From the NCBI GenBank assembly GCA_944372315.1, contig CALVYX010000012.1, positions 1 through 27,723 of the forward strand: a stretch of DNA of 27,723 nucleotides, in the 5' to 3' direction. A model generated the notes under the pieces. That model had not been told where the DNA came from. It did no database searches and was given only the letters and a program-made list of their open reading frames with translations. This document shows, piece by piece, positions 7,659 through 15,355 of this stretch (within the stretch, counting starts at the first letter, position 1; each line of letters opens with the position of its first letter). This stretch comes from an uncultured Bacilli bacterium (GTDB lineage: Bacteria; Bacillota_I; Bacilli_A; RF39; UBA660). The translations under genes and the position numbers were made by a program.

Positions 7659-8075
7659 TTATAGTCCACTAACGAATGTATCTGTTAAACATCTTAATGC
7701 TCCAACACAATTTAGATTAATTGTAAAAAAGTCATTAGTTGAAATATATGGAAAACTAGTTGCTTCATTGGTATCTGGATTAGGTGCTAAAACTCTAAAA
7801 GTTGCACAATTGTCATCTAGGTTTTCAATTCTAAATACTGTACTTGTACTTGTGGTTCCATTTAATGTATATGGTAATGACCAAAGTTCATTATTAGAAC
7901 AATTATATAAAGTAATAGGTCTAGTATTTAAACATATACCACTTGGAGTAGGTCCTAAAAATGGTTTCGTACATCCAGCTGGACAATCACAATCTTCTCC
8001 TTTTTGTTGTAATGTAAGAATTAATTCTAAAGTTTTAACAAAAGAGCAAGAGCATTCATTATTATTTCCACACAT
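7659..8075 (-). CDS. CotY/CotZ/ExsY-family spore coat protein (second of pair)
   Basis: This is a 138-residue Cys-rich protein of the family that forms the crosslinked crust or exosporium basal layer through disulfides. It has a C-rich start (MCGNNNECSC), CDCPAGCTKPFLGPTP (33-48), NTRPITLYNC, FRIENLDDNCATFRVLAPNPDT, and INLNCVGALRCLTDT. All parallel Bacillus ExsY/CotY (GCxxPFLG, NTRPFILY, FRVESVDDxxCAVLRVL, DLSCFCAIQCLRD). The start follows a GGGGGA ribosome site. It is 16 bases behind its paralogue at 8092-8502 on the same strand, so the two are cotranscribed and end at the 7629 terminator. Which Bacillus paralogue it matches cannot be decided. An opposite-strand open frame here is a shadow. 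Confidence 0.9.
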   Translation of the reverse strand: MCGNNNECSCSFVKTLELILTLQQKGEDCDCPAGCTKPFLGPTPSGICLNTRPITLYNCSNNELWSLPYTLNGTTSTSTVFRIENLDDNCATFRVLAPNPDTNEATSFPYISTNDFFTINLNCVGALRCLTDTFVSGL

Positions 8076-8091
8076 AAGTTATCCCCCTTTC

Positions 8092-8502
8092 TTATAAATC
8101 TACAATAGTATCAGCTAAACATTTCAATACGCATACACATCCTAAATTAATGGTTGCAGTGTTTCTTGTAGTAATATATGGTCTTATAGTATCAGTAGTA
8201 TCAGGATTAGGTATTAAGATAGATACTACTAAACATCCATCTTCTATACTTTCAACTCTAAAAACACTGCTTGTTCCCGTTAATCTTTCCCCGTTAATTA
8301 CTGTATCGTAATTAAGAGTGATCAAGTTATTGTTACATCCATAAAACGTTATAGGTCTTGTATTAAAACAAAGACTAGGCATATCTACTCCTAAAAATGG
8401 TCTACTACAAGTATTATCGAAGCATTCTTCTTTTTCAGAACTACGTTGTAAGATATCTATTACTTTTAAAATTTTAGTAAAGCAACAACAATTATTAGCC
8501 AT
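8092..8502 (-). CDS. CotY/CotZ/ExsY-family spore coat protein (first of pair)
   Basis: A 136-residue paralogue of the next gene, with the same architecture: a Cys cluster at the N-terminus (NNCCCF), CSRPFLGVD, FNTRPITFYGC, SSVFRVESIEDGCLVVSILIPNPDT, and a closing INLGCVCVLKCLADT. Its N-terminal CCC and CVCVLKC differ from the partner in Cys number, so the two could fill different places in a disulfide-linked lattice. ATG 8502 is chosen because GGAG is 8 bases upstream; an alternative TTG directly precedes it. It heads the two-gene operon, with a candidate sigma-K-like promoter about 30 bases upstream, fitting late mother-cell expression. Confidence 0.9.
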   Translation of the reverse strand: MANNCCCFTKILKVIDILQRSSEKEECFDNTCSRPFLGVDMPSLCFNTRPITFYGCNNNLITLNYDTVINGERLTGTSSVFRVESIEDGCLVVSILIPNPDTTDTIRPYITTRNTATINLGCVCVLKCLADTIVDL

Positions 8503-8533
8503 CAAATCAACTCCTTTTTATGTTTTTCTATTA

Positions 8534-8561
8534 TAAGATATTCCATATATTTTATCTGGTG
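8534..8561 (-). promoter_or_regulatory. Candidate sigma-K-type promoter of the coat operon
   Basis: On the minus strand CACC (8558-8561) and AATATCTTA (8534-8542) are 15 bp apart. Sigma-K promoters have mACm, about 16 bp, then CATAnnnTA. One -10 base differs and the spacer is one short. A TATAAT overlaps the -10, so sigma-A is an alternative. Confidence 0.4.
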
Positions 8562-8703
8562 TCGTATTAACACCTATAATTTATAATATTCTTTTACTTT
8601 CATAATAATGAAATCGTTTATAAAATTAGTTTAAATAATTTACTTTTATCTTATTTTTTGATATTATTTTTATAGAATAGGATAAGAAGGTAAGGGAAGC
8701 AGT

Positions 8704-10296
8704 ATGAAAAGATTTTATATTAGTTTTTTTATTATGTTTTTATTAGTTATTCCTCTTAATGTAGAGGCAGAATCTAATTTAACTATTGAATGTGATAGTA
8801 GTAATAATGCAGGAGAGACTTTAAGTTGTGTAGTAAAGTCTAGTAGTGATACAGCTTATAATAAATTAGAAGGGAATATAGAGTTACCTAATAGTGCTAG
8901 TGTTACGTTTAAAGCTAATAGTGGTATAACTGGTACTGTTTCTAATAATAAGTTAACTATTACTAGTACTAGTGATATTACAAATAGTAATTTAGGGACA
9001 CTTCAAATAAAGTTTTCAAGTGATACTACAGGAAATAACACAATTAAATTATCTGATATAAAACTTTTTAATAATCAAGAAGAAGTAGCTAATGTTAATG
9101 ATGTAAGTACTATAGTTAAAGTAAAATCTACTATAAATACTTTATCATCACTTACTTTAGAAGATTGTAATAATTGTAGTTTAAGCCCTGTTTTTAAAGA
9201 AAACTTAACTATTTATATAGTGACGACAGAATCTAATAAAATTACATTTAATGCTAAAGCAAATGGTAATGCTAAAATAGTTGGCGCTGGTACTAAAACT
9301 TTAACTAAAGATAGTGAGACTTTCAGAATTATAGTTACATCTGAAGTAGGTGAATCACGTGAATATAGTATTACAGTTAAAAGAAATATAAAAAAATCTA
9401 GTGATAATGCTTTGAAAGATTTATCAATAGATAAAGGAGAACTAAAATTAAAAGAATCTAATGGTATTACTAGTTATAATGCTATAGTAGATAGTGATGA
9501 AGTAACAATTACAGCTGTTGCTAATGATAGTAAAGCGACAATTACAGGAATAGGTAAGAAAAGTCTTGATTATGGAAAAAATGAATTTACAATTATTGTT
9601 ACGGCAGAAGATGGAACTTCAAGAAGTTATTTAATTGTGATTAATCGTACTGATACTAGAAATGCCAATGCATATTTAAAAGACTTAACTATTGATGGTG
9701 AAGATATTGATTTTGAAAAAGATATTATTGAATATGAGTATTATGTTAGTGATGATATTACTGAATTAGAAATTGATGCTGTCCCAGAATTAGAAAGTTC
9801 TATCGTTGAAATTGATGGTAATAAAGATTTTAAAGATGGTGAGAATATTGTTACTATCACTGTAAAAGCAGAAGATGGAAGCGAAAAAATTTATACGATT
9901 GTTGTTATAAAGGGTAAATTAGTTAATAAAGATATTTATTTAGATGATTTAACTATTGATGGGTACGATATAGATTTTAAACAAGACATATTTGATTATA
10001 CACTTGTTATTGGTGATGAAAATAGTCTAGATATTAATGCTATATTTGATGAGGATAAATATACTGTGGAAATAACAGGAAATGAAGAGTTAAAAGATGG
10101 AAGTATTATTAAAATTATAGTTACAGATGAAGATGGTAATAGTAATGTTTATAAAATAAAAATTGAAAAAACTCCAGAAAAAGAAATTACAAAAAAAGAA
10201 GATGTTAATTATATTCCTATTATTATGAGTAGTTTATTAGGATTATTAGTCATTTTAAATATTTTGCAGATTGTAAAAAAAGTTCGTAATAAATAA
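8704..10296 (+). CDS. Membrane-anchored surface protein with cadherin-like repeats
   Basis: The 530-residue protein is exported and anchored at its C-terminus. It has a signal peptide (about 1-23, ending NVEAES), then a beta-rich region at about 25-140 resembling a cohesin-like fold. Four repeats of about 80 residues follow (roughly 147-230, 234-315, 322-405, 408-490), each starting LxxLTIDG-like and ending with a strand such as YTIVVIKG; these match cadherin-like beta-sandwich repeats. Near the end is one hydrophobic segment (IPIIMSSLLGLLVILNILQI) and a basic tail KKVRNK. The later repeats are more acidic than the earlier ones. The likely role is a wall-spanning stalk or adhesin; no catalytic motif is visible. 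Its stop is followed within 2 bases by the promoter of the next gene. Confidence 0.82.
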   Translation: MKRFYISFFIMFLLVIPLNVEAESNLTIECDSSNNAGETLSCVVKSSSDTAYNKLEGNIELPNSASVTFKANSGITGTVSNNKLTITSTSDITNSNLGTLQIKFSSDTTGNNTIKLSDIKLFNNQEEVANVNDVSTIVKVKSTINTLSSLTLEDCNNCSLSPVFKENLTIYIVTTESNKITFNAKANGNAKIVGAGTKTLTKDSETFRIIVTSEVGESREYSITVKRNIKKSSDNALKDLSIDKGELKLKESNGITSYNAIVDSDEVTITAVANDSKATITGIGKKSLDYGKNEFTIIVTAEDGTSRSYLIVINRTDTRNANAYLKDLTIDGEDIDFEKDIIEYEYYVSDDITELEIDAVPELESSIVEIDGNKDFKDGENIVTITVKAEDGSEKIYTIVVIKGKLVNKDIYLDDLTIDGYDIDFKQDIFDYTLVIGDENSLDINAIFDEDKYTVEITGNEELKDGSIIKIIVTDEDGNSNVYKIKIEKTPEKEITKKEDVNYIPIIMSSLLGLLVILNILQIVKKVRNK

Positions 10297-10297
10297 T

Positions 10298-10326
10298 TTG
10301 GTATTTTTAATATATTATAGTATAAT
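10298..10326 (+). promoter_or_regulatory. Sigma-A promoter of the EIIB-like gene
   Basis: TTGGTA (10298-10303), 17 bp, TATAAT (10321-10326), right after the preceding stop codon. Confidence 0.7.
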
Positions 10327-10342
10327 GTTAGTGGTGAATGAA

Positions 10343-10654
10343 ATGAAATTAGAGTACATTATTATTTTAGTCATAATTTTTATCATTCTTTTAGCTATTT
10401 TAAAAGCTGGAAGAAAAGATGCGCATTTACAATTAAATAAATTAGTTGACTATTTAGGTGGAAAGGATAATATTATATCTACTGAAACTAATTTATCGCG
10501 TTTTAAAGTAACGCTAAAAGATGTCAGTATTGTTGATAAGGAAGCAATTCAGAAATTAGGAGCTAAAGGAATTGTAGAAATCGATAATCAATTAAAAATA
10601 ATTTTAGGAGCTAATTCTAAACAATTGAAAAAATATATAGATGATCTAAAATAA
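10343..10654 (+). CDS. Membrane-anchored EIIB-like domain protein without the active Cys
   Basis: A 103-residue protein with one N-terminal membrane segment (about 4-20) followed by a single PTS EIIB-like domain of the glucose family (about 32-101). The fold is clear from LVDYLGGKDNIIS, RFKVTLKDVSIVDKEAIQKL and LGAKGIVEI...LKIILG. In active EIIB the motif CxTRLR holds the phosphorylated Cys; here the aligned stretch is NLSRFK, with Asn50 in place of Cys. Phosphotransfer therefore looks impossible, and no EIIC or EIIA gene is nearby. A sensing, scaffolding or sugar-binding role is possible. ATG 10343 follows GGTGA; the frame's earlier start overlaps the promoter. Confidence 0.8.
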   Translation: MKLEYIIILVIIFIILLAILKAGRKDAHLQLNKLVDYLGGKDNIISTETNLSRFKVTLKDVSIVDKEAIQKLGAKGIVEIDNQLKIILGANSKQLKKYIDDLK

Positions 10655-10676
10655 AAATCGAGATATTTAGACATAA

Positions 10677-10695
10677 TTCGACAAATTTCGACAAA
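10677..10695 (+). promoter_or_regulatory. Two tandem Spo0A boxes
   Basis: TTCGACAAA occurs at 10677-10685 and again at 10687-10695, exactly one helical turn apart. Each is the exact reverse complement of the Spo0A box TTTGTCGAA. They precede the -10 of the histidine kinase gene. Confidence 0.75.
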
Positions 10696-10704
10696 TTAAT
10701 CTCA

Positions 10705-10710
10705 TATAAT
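10705..10710 (+). promoter_or_regulatory. -10 element of the Spo0A-box promoter
   Basis: TATAAT lies 21 bp after the first TCGACA (10678-10683). The spacing resembles Spo0A-activated sigma-A promoters, whose -35-like element is displaced to 21-22 bp. Confidence 0.6.
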
Positions 10711-10732
10711 GTTAATAGAAAGAAGGCATTAT

Positions 10733-12037
10733 ATGAGATTTTTTGATGGTTTTTTATTAAATACGATTTTACTTTTATTTCCTTTATTTTTATATCTTAT
10801 TTATGTTGCATATCAAAAGACAACGAATCGCGATACGATGAATCAGTTTTTTGAACTAGCATTATTTTTATCTATATTTTTAATTAGTCGTTATGGATAT
10901 TTCAAAGATAATTGTTATATATCTATTTTAATTAATATTCCTTTATTATTTGCTTATTTAAAAGGTAGAAAATTAATTGCAATCATTATTTCTATTATTT
11001 TAGTTTTTCATTATATTATTGTGTTTAATTATAGCCCTAGTATTGTTGTTTTCGAATATTGTATATACTTTATTTTATATATTTTATCAAGAAAAAAGAA
11101 TATTACTTCTAATTACATAATTAATAGTTTTACCATTATTAAAGCTTTCATTTTATCTTTTTTTACTTTTTATTTTATCGCTCCAACGAATTCAGTATGG
11201 TTAAATCTTTTAAACATTATTTTTTCTATTGGAATTTTTTATGTAGCTACTATTTTTTATTATAAATTAATAGGAAAAATAGAGGATATGGTAACGATTA
11301 ATAATACAATAAAAGAATTAGAAAAGGAAAAAACAATTAGAAATTCACTATTTAAAATTACTCATGAAATAAAAAATCCTATTGCAGTATGTAAAGGATA
11401 TTTAGATATGATGGATTTGGATAATAAAAAGAAAGTGAATAAATATATACCTATTATTAAGAGTGAAATTAATAGGACGTTATCACTTATGGATGATTAT
11501 TTAGATTTTACAAGAGTAAAAATAGAAAAAGATATTATTGATATTATTATGTTAATAGAGGATACTACTAGATCAATGGGATTATTATTGAAAGATAAAA
11601 ATGTAAATACACATTTTGATATTATTGATGATGAGGTATATATGATGGCTGACTATAATAGATTAAAACAAGTTTTAGTAAATATTTTAAAAAATAGTAT
11701 GGAAGCTAAAATAGAAGATCAATTATTAACAATTGATATAAAAACTGAATTATCTAAAGATAAAATAAAAATTATTATTAGTGACGATGGGATTGGTATG
11801 ACAAAAGACGAATTGGAACATTTAGGAGAAGTTTTTTATACTACGAAATATAATGGAACAGGAATAGGGGTAAACTTATCAAAAGAGATTATTGAAAGAC
11901 ATAATGGAACTCTTACTTATGAGTCGGAAAAATATATTGGTACTAATGTGATTATTGAGTTACCCATTGATCCAGAGTTAAATAGTTTAGTATTTGACAA
12001 AAATAATAAAATAGTGTATAATAGCAACTATCTTTAA
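10733..12037 (+). CDS. Membrane sensor histidine kinase, likely sporulation kinase
   Basis: The 434-residue protein has an N-terminal sensor of about six membrane segments (1-180), a short coiled coil, and an intact kinase core. The H box is FKITHEIKNPIAVCKGYLDM with His211; the N box is LVNILKNSMEA, G1 is DDGIGM, the F box FYTTK and G2 GTGIGV. There is no sizeable extracellular domain, which suits sensing within the membrane, as in KinB-type kinases. No response regulator gene is adjacent, so it is an orphan kinase, as sporulation kinases usually are. Tandem Spo0A boxes upstream suggest control by, and perhaps signalling to, Spo0A; the target is inference. ATG 10733 follows AGAAGG at 6 bases. 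Confidence 0.88.
   Translation: MRFFDGFLLNTILLLFPLFLYLIYVAYQKTTNRDTMNQFFELALFLSIFLISRYGYFKDNCYISILINIPLLFAYLKGRKLIAIIISIILVFHYIIVFNYSPSIVVFEYCIYFILYILSRKKNITSNYIINSFTIIKAFILSFFTFYFIAPTNSVWLNLLNIIFSIGIFYVATIFYYKLIGKIEDMVTINNTIKELEKEKTIRNSLFKITHEIKNPIAVCKGYLDMMDLDNKKKVNKYIPIIKSEINRTLSLMDDYLDFTRVKIEKDIIDIIMLIEDTTRSMGLLLKDKNVNTHFDIIDDEVYMMADYNRLKQVLVNILKNSMEAKIEDQLLTIDIKTELSKDKIKIIISDDGIGMTKDELEHLGEVFYTTKYNGTGIGVNLSKEIIERHNGTLTYESEKYIGTNVIIELPIDPELNSLVFDKNNKIVYNSNYL
11994..12022 (+). promoter_or_regulatory. Consensus sigma-A promoter inside the kinase gene end
   Basis: TTGACA (11994-11999), 17 bp, TATAAT (12017-12022): a perfect consensus promoter in the last codons of the kinase, driving the 12051 gene on its own. 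Confidence 0.85.
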
Positions 12038-12050
12038 GGGGGAATTTATA

Positions 12051-12410
12051 ATGAACGTAAAAAGATTAAAAGCTAACGTTTCAAAAATAGCAAAAGAAAA
12101 ATATCATCTTAGTGAAAGAGGTATTGAAGGATATTGGGATAATAAAGTTAAAGAGGAAAATTATCAAAATAAAAAGAATGCTATTACTTATTTAGGTGCT
12201 GGTGGTATGGTTGGTACAGCTATATTTAGTTGTTATGATGCAATTGCTGCAGGATTTGATTGTTTAGTTCCTATATTAATAGCAGGAGGAGTATCAATTC
12301 TAACTACAAGTATATCTTTAGCTAAGAAAAATCCTTATACTAAAGCTAAATATGAAGAAATAGATGAAGTTTACGAAGAAGAAAAAGCAAAATTAAAAAG
12401 AAGAAAATAA
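12051..12410 (+). CDS. Small membrane protein of unknown function
   Basis: A 119-residue protein that I do not recognise. A basic N-terminal region (1-43) is followed by two hydrophobic segments (about 45-63, rich in Gly and Ala, and 70-90) that probably form a hairpin in the membrane. A charged, coiled-coil-like C-terminus (KYEEIDEVYEEEKAKLKRRK) ends it. Both ends would face the cytosol. It has a strong ribosome site (AAGGGGGA) and a perfect consensus promoter, so expression in growing cells should be high. A terminator follows directly, making it monocistronic. High expression hints at a structural or stress-related membrane role, but no function can be assigned. Confidence 0.75.
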   Translation: MNVKRLKANVSKIAKEKYHLSERGIEGYWDNKVKEENYQNKKNAITYLGAGGMVGTAIFSCYDAIAAGFDCLVPILIAGGVSILTTSISLAKKNPYTKAKYEEIDEVYEEEKAKLKRRK

Positions 12411-12417
12411 AGCATAG

Positions 12418-12448
12418 AAGTGAATTCTTGATTGAATTCACTTTTTTT
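12418..12448 (+). terminator. Terminator after the 12051 gene
   Basis: The 10-bp stem aagtgaattc/gaattcactt (12418-12427, 12434-12443), loop ttgatt, then a T-run. Confidence 0.85.
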
Positions 12449-12457
12449 ATATATGTT

Positions 12458-12486
12458 TTGATCTTTCGTATAAAAAAGAGTATAAT
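12458..12486 (+). promoter_or_regulatory. Sigma-A promoter of the VanY-type gene
   Basis: TTGATC (12458-12463), 17 bp, TATAAT (12481-12486), about 32 bases before the start codon. Confidence 0.75.
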
Positions 12487-12518
12487 ATTATTGAATATAT
12501 AATAAGGGATAGATACTT

Positions 12519-13625
12519 ATGGAGAAAGAAAAAAAAGAAAAGAAAATTTGGAAATATTTAATCATAATTTTATTAATATTATTGATAATTGCTTTAATAA
12601 TAGGAGGTTATTTTTTAAAATTATATTTATACCCTACAGTATCATTTTCACTAAAGGGAGAAGAGAAGTATCTATTATCTTATGGGGATAAATATGAAGA
12701 AGCAGGAGCAGAAGCTAAAGTAAATGGAAAAGATTATAATAAAAAAATAAAGATTGATAGTAGCAATGTAAAAGTAGATGAATTAGGAGAATACAAAATT
12801 AATTATAGTATTACATTACCAAATGGTAAACAAGAAAATTTAGAAAGAATTATAAAAGTAGTGGACGATGTTAAACCAGAGATTAAATTAAAAGGAGATA
12901 ATCCTTTAAAAATAAGTTATGGTTCTATTTTTACTGATCCTGGATATGAAGTATCAGATAACTATGATAAAAGCGATACTTTAAAAGTAGAAGTGACTTT
13001 CGATAAAGAAATTAATACTAAAGAATCAGGTACTTATAAAATTACTTATACAGTTACAGATAGTAATCATAATTCTAACAGTATAGTAAGGGAAGTTGTT
13101 GTAATCCCTAGAATCGTAGTGGTAAATGGCATCACTTATGTAGAAGGAATATTGATTGTTAATAAAAAATATTCTCTTCCTGCTAATTATAATCCAGGCG
13201 AGAATAAGGAAGCAGCAAACCAATTATATTTAATGAGGATGGAAGCTGCTAAATATGGATATGATTTAAGATATTGCTCAGGATTTAGATCTTATAATTA
13301 TCAAACTAATTTATATAACAATTATGTAAAAAAATATGGTCAAGCTATGACGGATACTTTTTCAGCAAAACCAGGTCACTCTGAACATCAAACAGGACTT
13401 GCCTTTGATATTGGTGCAATTGATGATAATTTTGGTGATACAGAAACTGGTAAATGGTTAGCAATTAATGCTCATAAATATGGTTTTATTATTCGCTATC
13501 CAAAAGGAAAACAGGATGTAACAGGATATAAATATGAACCTTGGCATGTAAGATATTTAGGAGTAGAACTAGCTACTAAAGTATACAAAAGTGGATTAAC
13601 CTTGGAAGAATATTTAAATATTTAG
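12519..13625 (+). CDS. VanY/DacB-family D,D-carboxypeptidase with Ig-like domains
   Basis: This is a 368-residue membrane-anchored zinc peptidase that trims the terminal D-Ala of peptidoglycan stem peptides. Residues 1-10 are highly basic, 11-34 form the membrane anchor, and about 40-115 and 118-198 are two Ig-like domains of DUF5011 type that probably span wall thickness. The C-terminal domain (about 215-368) is VanY: CSGFRSYNYQTNLYNNYV, SEHQTGLAFD (zinc ligands His290 and Asp297) and EPWHVRYLG (catalytic Glu340, zinc ligand His343). All key residues are present. The gene has its own promoter and terminator, and no vancomycin-resistance genes are near, so a housekeeping wall role is likely. 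Confidence 0.92.
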   Translation: MEKEKKEKKIWKYLIIILLILLIIALIIGGYFLKLYLYPTVSFSLKGEEKYLLSYGDKYEEAGAEAKVNGKDYNKKIKIDSSNVKVDELGEYKINYSITLPNGKQENLERIIKVVDDVKPEIKLKGDNPLKISYGSIFTDPGYEVSDNYDKSDTLKVEVTFDKEINTKESGTYKITYTVTDSNHNSNSIVREVVVIPRIVVVNGITYVEGILIVNKKYSLPANYNPGENKEAANQLYLMRMEAAKYGYDLRYCSGFRSYNYQTNLYNNYVKKYGQAMTDTFSAKPGHSEHQTGLAFDIGAIDDNFGDTETGKWLAINAHKYGFIIRYPKGKQDVTGYKYEPWHVRYLGVELATKVYKSGLTLEEYLNI

Positions 13626-13651
13626 AATTGATGAATATCAATTCTTTTTTT
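13624..13651 (+). terminator. Terminator after the VanY-type gene
   Basis: Stem agaattgat/atcaattct (13624-13632, 13637-13645) with loop gaat, then seven T's. Confidence 0.8.
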
Positions 13652-13754
13652 ATTCAATTTTATAATATGATGAGTATTGAAAAAGTTATTTTTGGTTAAA
13701 AATATTATTCTCTGTCAAGCAAGATGTAAAGAGAGAGATCCTTTAAAAATTATA

Positions 13755-13787
13755 TTGAAAATTATCTGGTTGAGGGGGGGGTATAAT
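13755..13787 (+). promoter_or_regulatory. Promoter-like region with an eight-G tract against the -10
   Basis: TATAAT (13782-13787) is directly preceded by eight G's (13774-13781). The nearest -35-like hexamer, TTGAAA (13755-13760), is 21 bp away, too far for good sigma-A use. Loss of G's would shorten the spacer toward 17. It lies 34 bases before a surface-protein gene. Confidence 0.5.
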
Positions 13788-13820
13788 GTATATGAGATAA
13801 ACTAAAGCGGAGTGATAAAG

Positions 13821-15305
13821 ATGTATAGAAGTAAGAAAAATATAATCATAGGAGTTATGTGTGCCTTGGTGCTAGTAATGGTAGTAGTGTATGCTGCATT
13901 TATGACCGGATTAACAATTAATAGAACAGGTAATATAACAAGTACTTGGAGTATAGAAATAACTTCTATCACTAGTAGTATTACAGGAACAGCCTATAAC
14001 ATAAGTGAACCAAGTTATAATAGTACCAGTGCTACTTTTAATGCAGGATTAAGAAAGCCAGGAGATAAGATAGAATATAGTATAACCATAAAGAACAGTG
14101 GAAGTGTAGATGCCATCATCAATGAAGTAAATATTAAAACCACAGGAAGTTATGTAATCATATACACAATAGAAGAAATACAGAATCAAGAAAGATTAAC
14201 GTCAGGTGCTAGTAAGACATTTAAAATCATAGTAGAATTTGATAGAGAGGCAACTTCTATACCAAGTGATACAACAAAAGAATTAATCATGGATATTGAG
14301 TGTATTCAAGATGATGGTCAACAATTAACTCCAAGTGATCCTAATATAGATAATGAAGATACGGGAAAACCAACATTAGTAAATGCAATATTAAAGAATA
14401 ATCAAGCCCAAAGTGATGAGAATATAAATTTTATTTATACAAGTGAACAAGATGGAACGAAAGGATTATATTATACAAATACTAATACAGAAGACAACAA
14501 AACAACATATTACTTTAGAGGAGCAGTAGAGAATAACTATGTGAGCTTTGCAGGATTTTATTGGAGAATCATAAGAATCAATGAAGATGGAACAGTCAGA
14601 TTAATCTATCAAGGAACAACACCAACAGCAACTGGAAACGAAGCAACAATAGGTAGTAGTGAATTTAACACTAACTCTCATGACAATGCGTATGTGGGAT
14701 ATATGTATGGAACACCAGGAAGTAGCACATACGAAGAAACACACTCCAATATTAATAATAGTACCGTAAAAGGAGTAGTAGATACGTGGTATAAAAATAA
14801 TTTGTTGAATAATTATTCAGCTTATATAGCAGACTCAGGGTTTTGTGGAGATCGAAGTTTATTTACAGGAACAGGAGTTGGTGCTACTAATGAAACATCA
14901 TATGGCCCATATAAGAGATTAAATGCAGGTACGGGTGATCGGGAGCCACAATTTTCCTGTCCACAAAGTAATGATTTATATACAATTTCTAGTAGCAATA
15001 AAGGAAATAAAGCATTAGATTATCCAATAGGATTAATAACAGCGGATGAAGTAGCATATGCTGGTGGAAGTGCAAATTCTGAAAACAATAGCAATTATTT
15101 AAATTCCAGTGTTGGTTGGATCATGTCACCATATGAACTTCATTGGGTTCCAGATGAGTATATTGCTGTTAATTTTACGGAATTAACTACTAATAATGTG
15201 CATAACAGTGCTGGAATTAGGCCAGTCATCAATCTGAAATCAACTGTAGAAATAACTAGCGGAGACGGAACCAGTTCTAATCCATACGTAATTAAAACTA
15301 ATTAA
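13821..15305 (+). CDS. Exported surface protein with SipW-type signal and C-terminal FYWRI-type domain
   Basis: The 494-residue protein starts with a basic N-terminus, a hydrophobic segment (about 8-28, ending VYAAFMTG) and TWSIEI. This resembles SipW-processed exported proteins such as TasA and camelysin. A beta-sandwich region (about 30-160) contains KPGDKIEYSITIKNSGSVDA. A Thr/Asn/Gln-rich part follows, then a domain starting AVENNYVSFAGFYWRIIRIN and ending GDGTSSNPYVI, a pattern I associate with exported proteins of gut Bacillota. Its DNA has more C-ending codons (ATC, ACC, GCC) and higher GC than its neighbours, suggesting a mobile or shuffled cassette. ATG 13821 follows GGAG at 8 bases. 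The exact role, perhaps fibre or adhesin, is unknown. Confidence 0.75.
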   Translation: MYRSKKNIIIGVMCALVLVMVVVYAAFMTGLTINRTGNITSTWSIEITSITSSITGTAYNISEPSYNSTSATFNAGLRKPGDKIEYSITIKNSGSVDAIINEVNIKTTGSYVIIYTIEEIQNQERLTSGASKTFKIIVEFDREATSIPSDTTKELIMDIECIQDDGQQLTPSDPNIDNEDTGKPTLVNAILKNNQAQSDENINFIYTSEQDGTKGLYYTNTNTEDNKTTYYFRGAVENNYVSFAGFYWRIIRINEDGTVRLIYQGTTPTATGNEATIGSSEFNTNSHDNAYVGYMYGTPGSSTYEETHSNINNSTVKGVVDTWYKNNLLNNYSAYIADSGFCGDRSLFTGTGVGATNETSYGPYKRLNAGTGDREPQFSCPQSNDLYTISSSNKGNKALDYPIGLITADEVAYAGGSANSENNSNYLNSSVGWIMSPYELHWVPDEYIAVNFTELTTNNVHNSAGIRPVINLKSTVEITSGDGTSSNPYVIKTN

Positions 15306-15330
15306 AAGAGTAGTAATTACTCTTTTTTTT
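15304..15330 (+). terminator. Terminator after the surface-protein gene
   Basis: Stem aaaagagta/tactctttt (15304-15312, 15318-15326), loop gtaat, ending in a run of T's. Confidence 0.8.
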
Positions 15331-15355
15331 TGTTATAATTTTAAAAGGTGATATT

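Noticed and set aside
7768..8097. Plus-strand open frame opposite the coat genes
   Set aside because: It overlaps the well-supported minus-strand coat genes, has no ribosome site and no recognisable domain; it is a shadow.
10721..12037. Frameshift or damage in the 10.7 kb kinase
   Set aside because: All kinase boxes are intact in one frame, unlike the degenerate hybrid kinase at 19 kb.
13773..13797. The G8 run as a Shine-Dalgarno site for a tiny ORF at 13786
   Set aside because: The ORF would have only four codons, and the real gene has its own ribosome site at 13809-13812.
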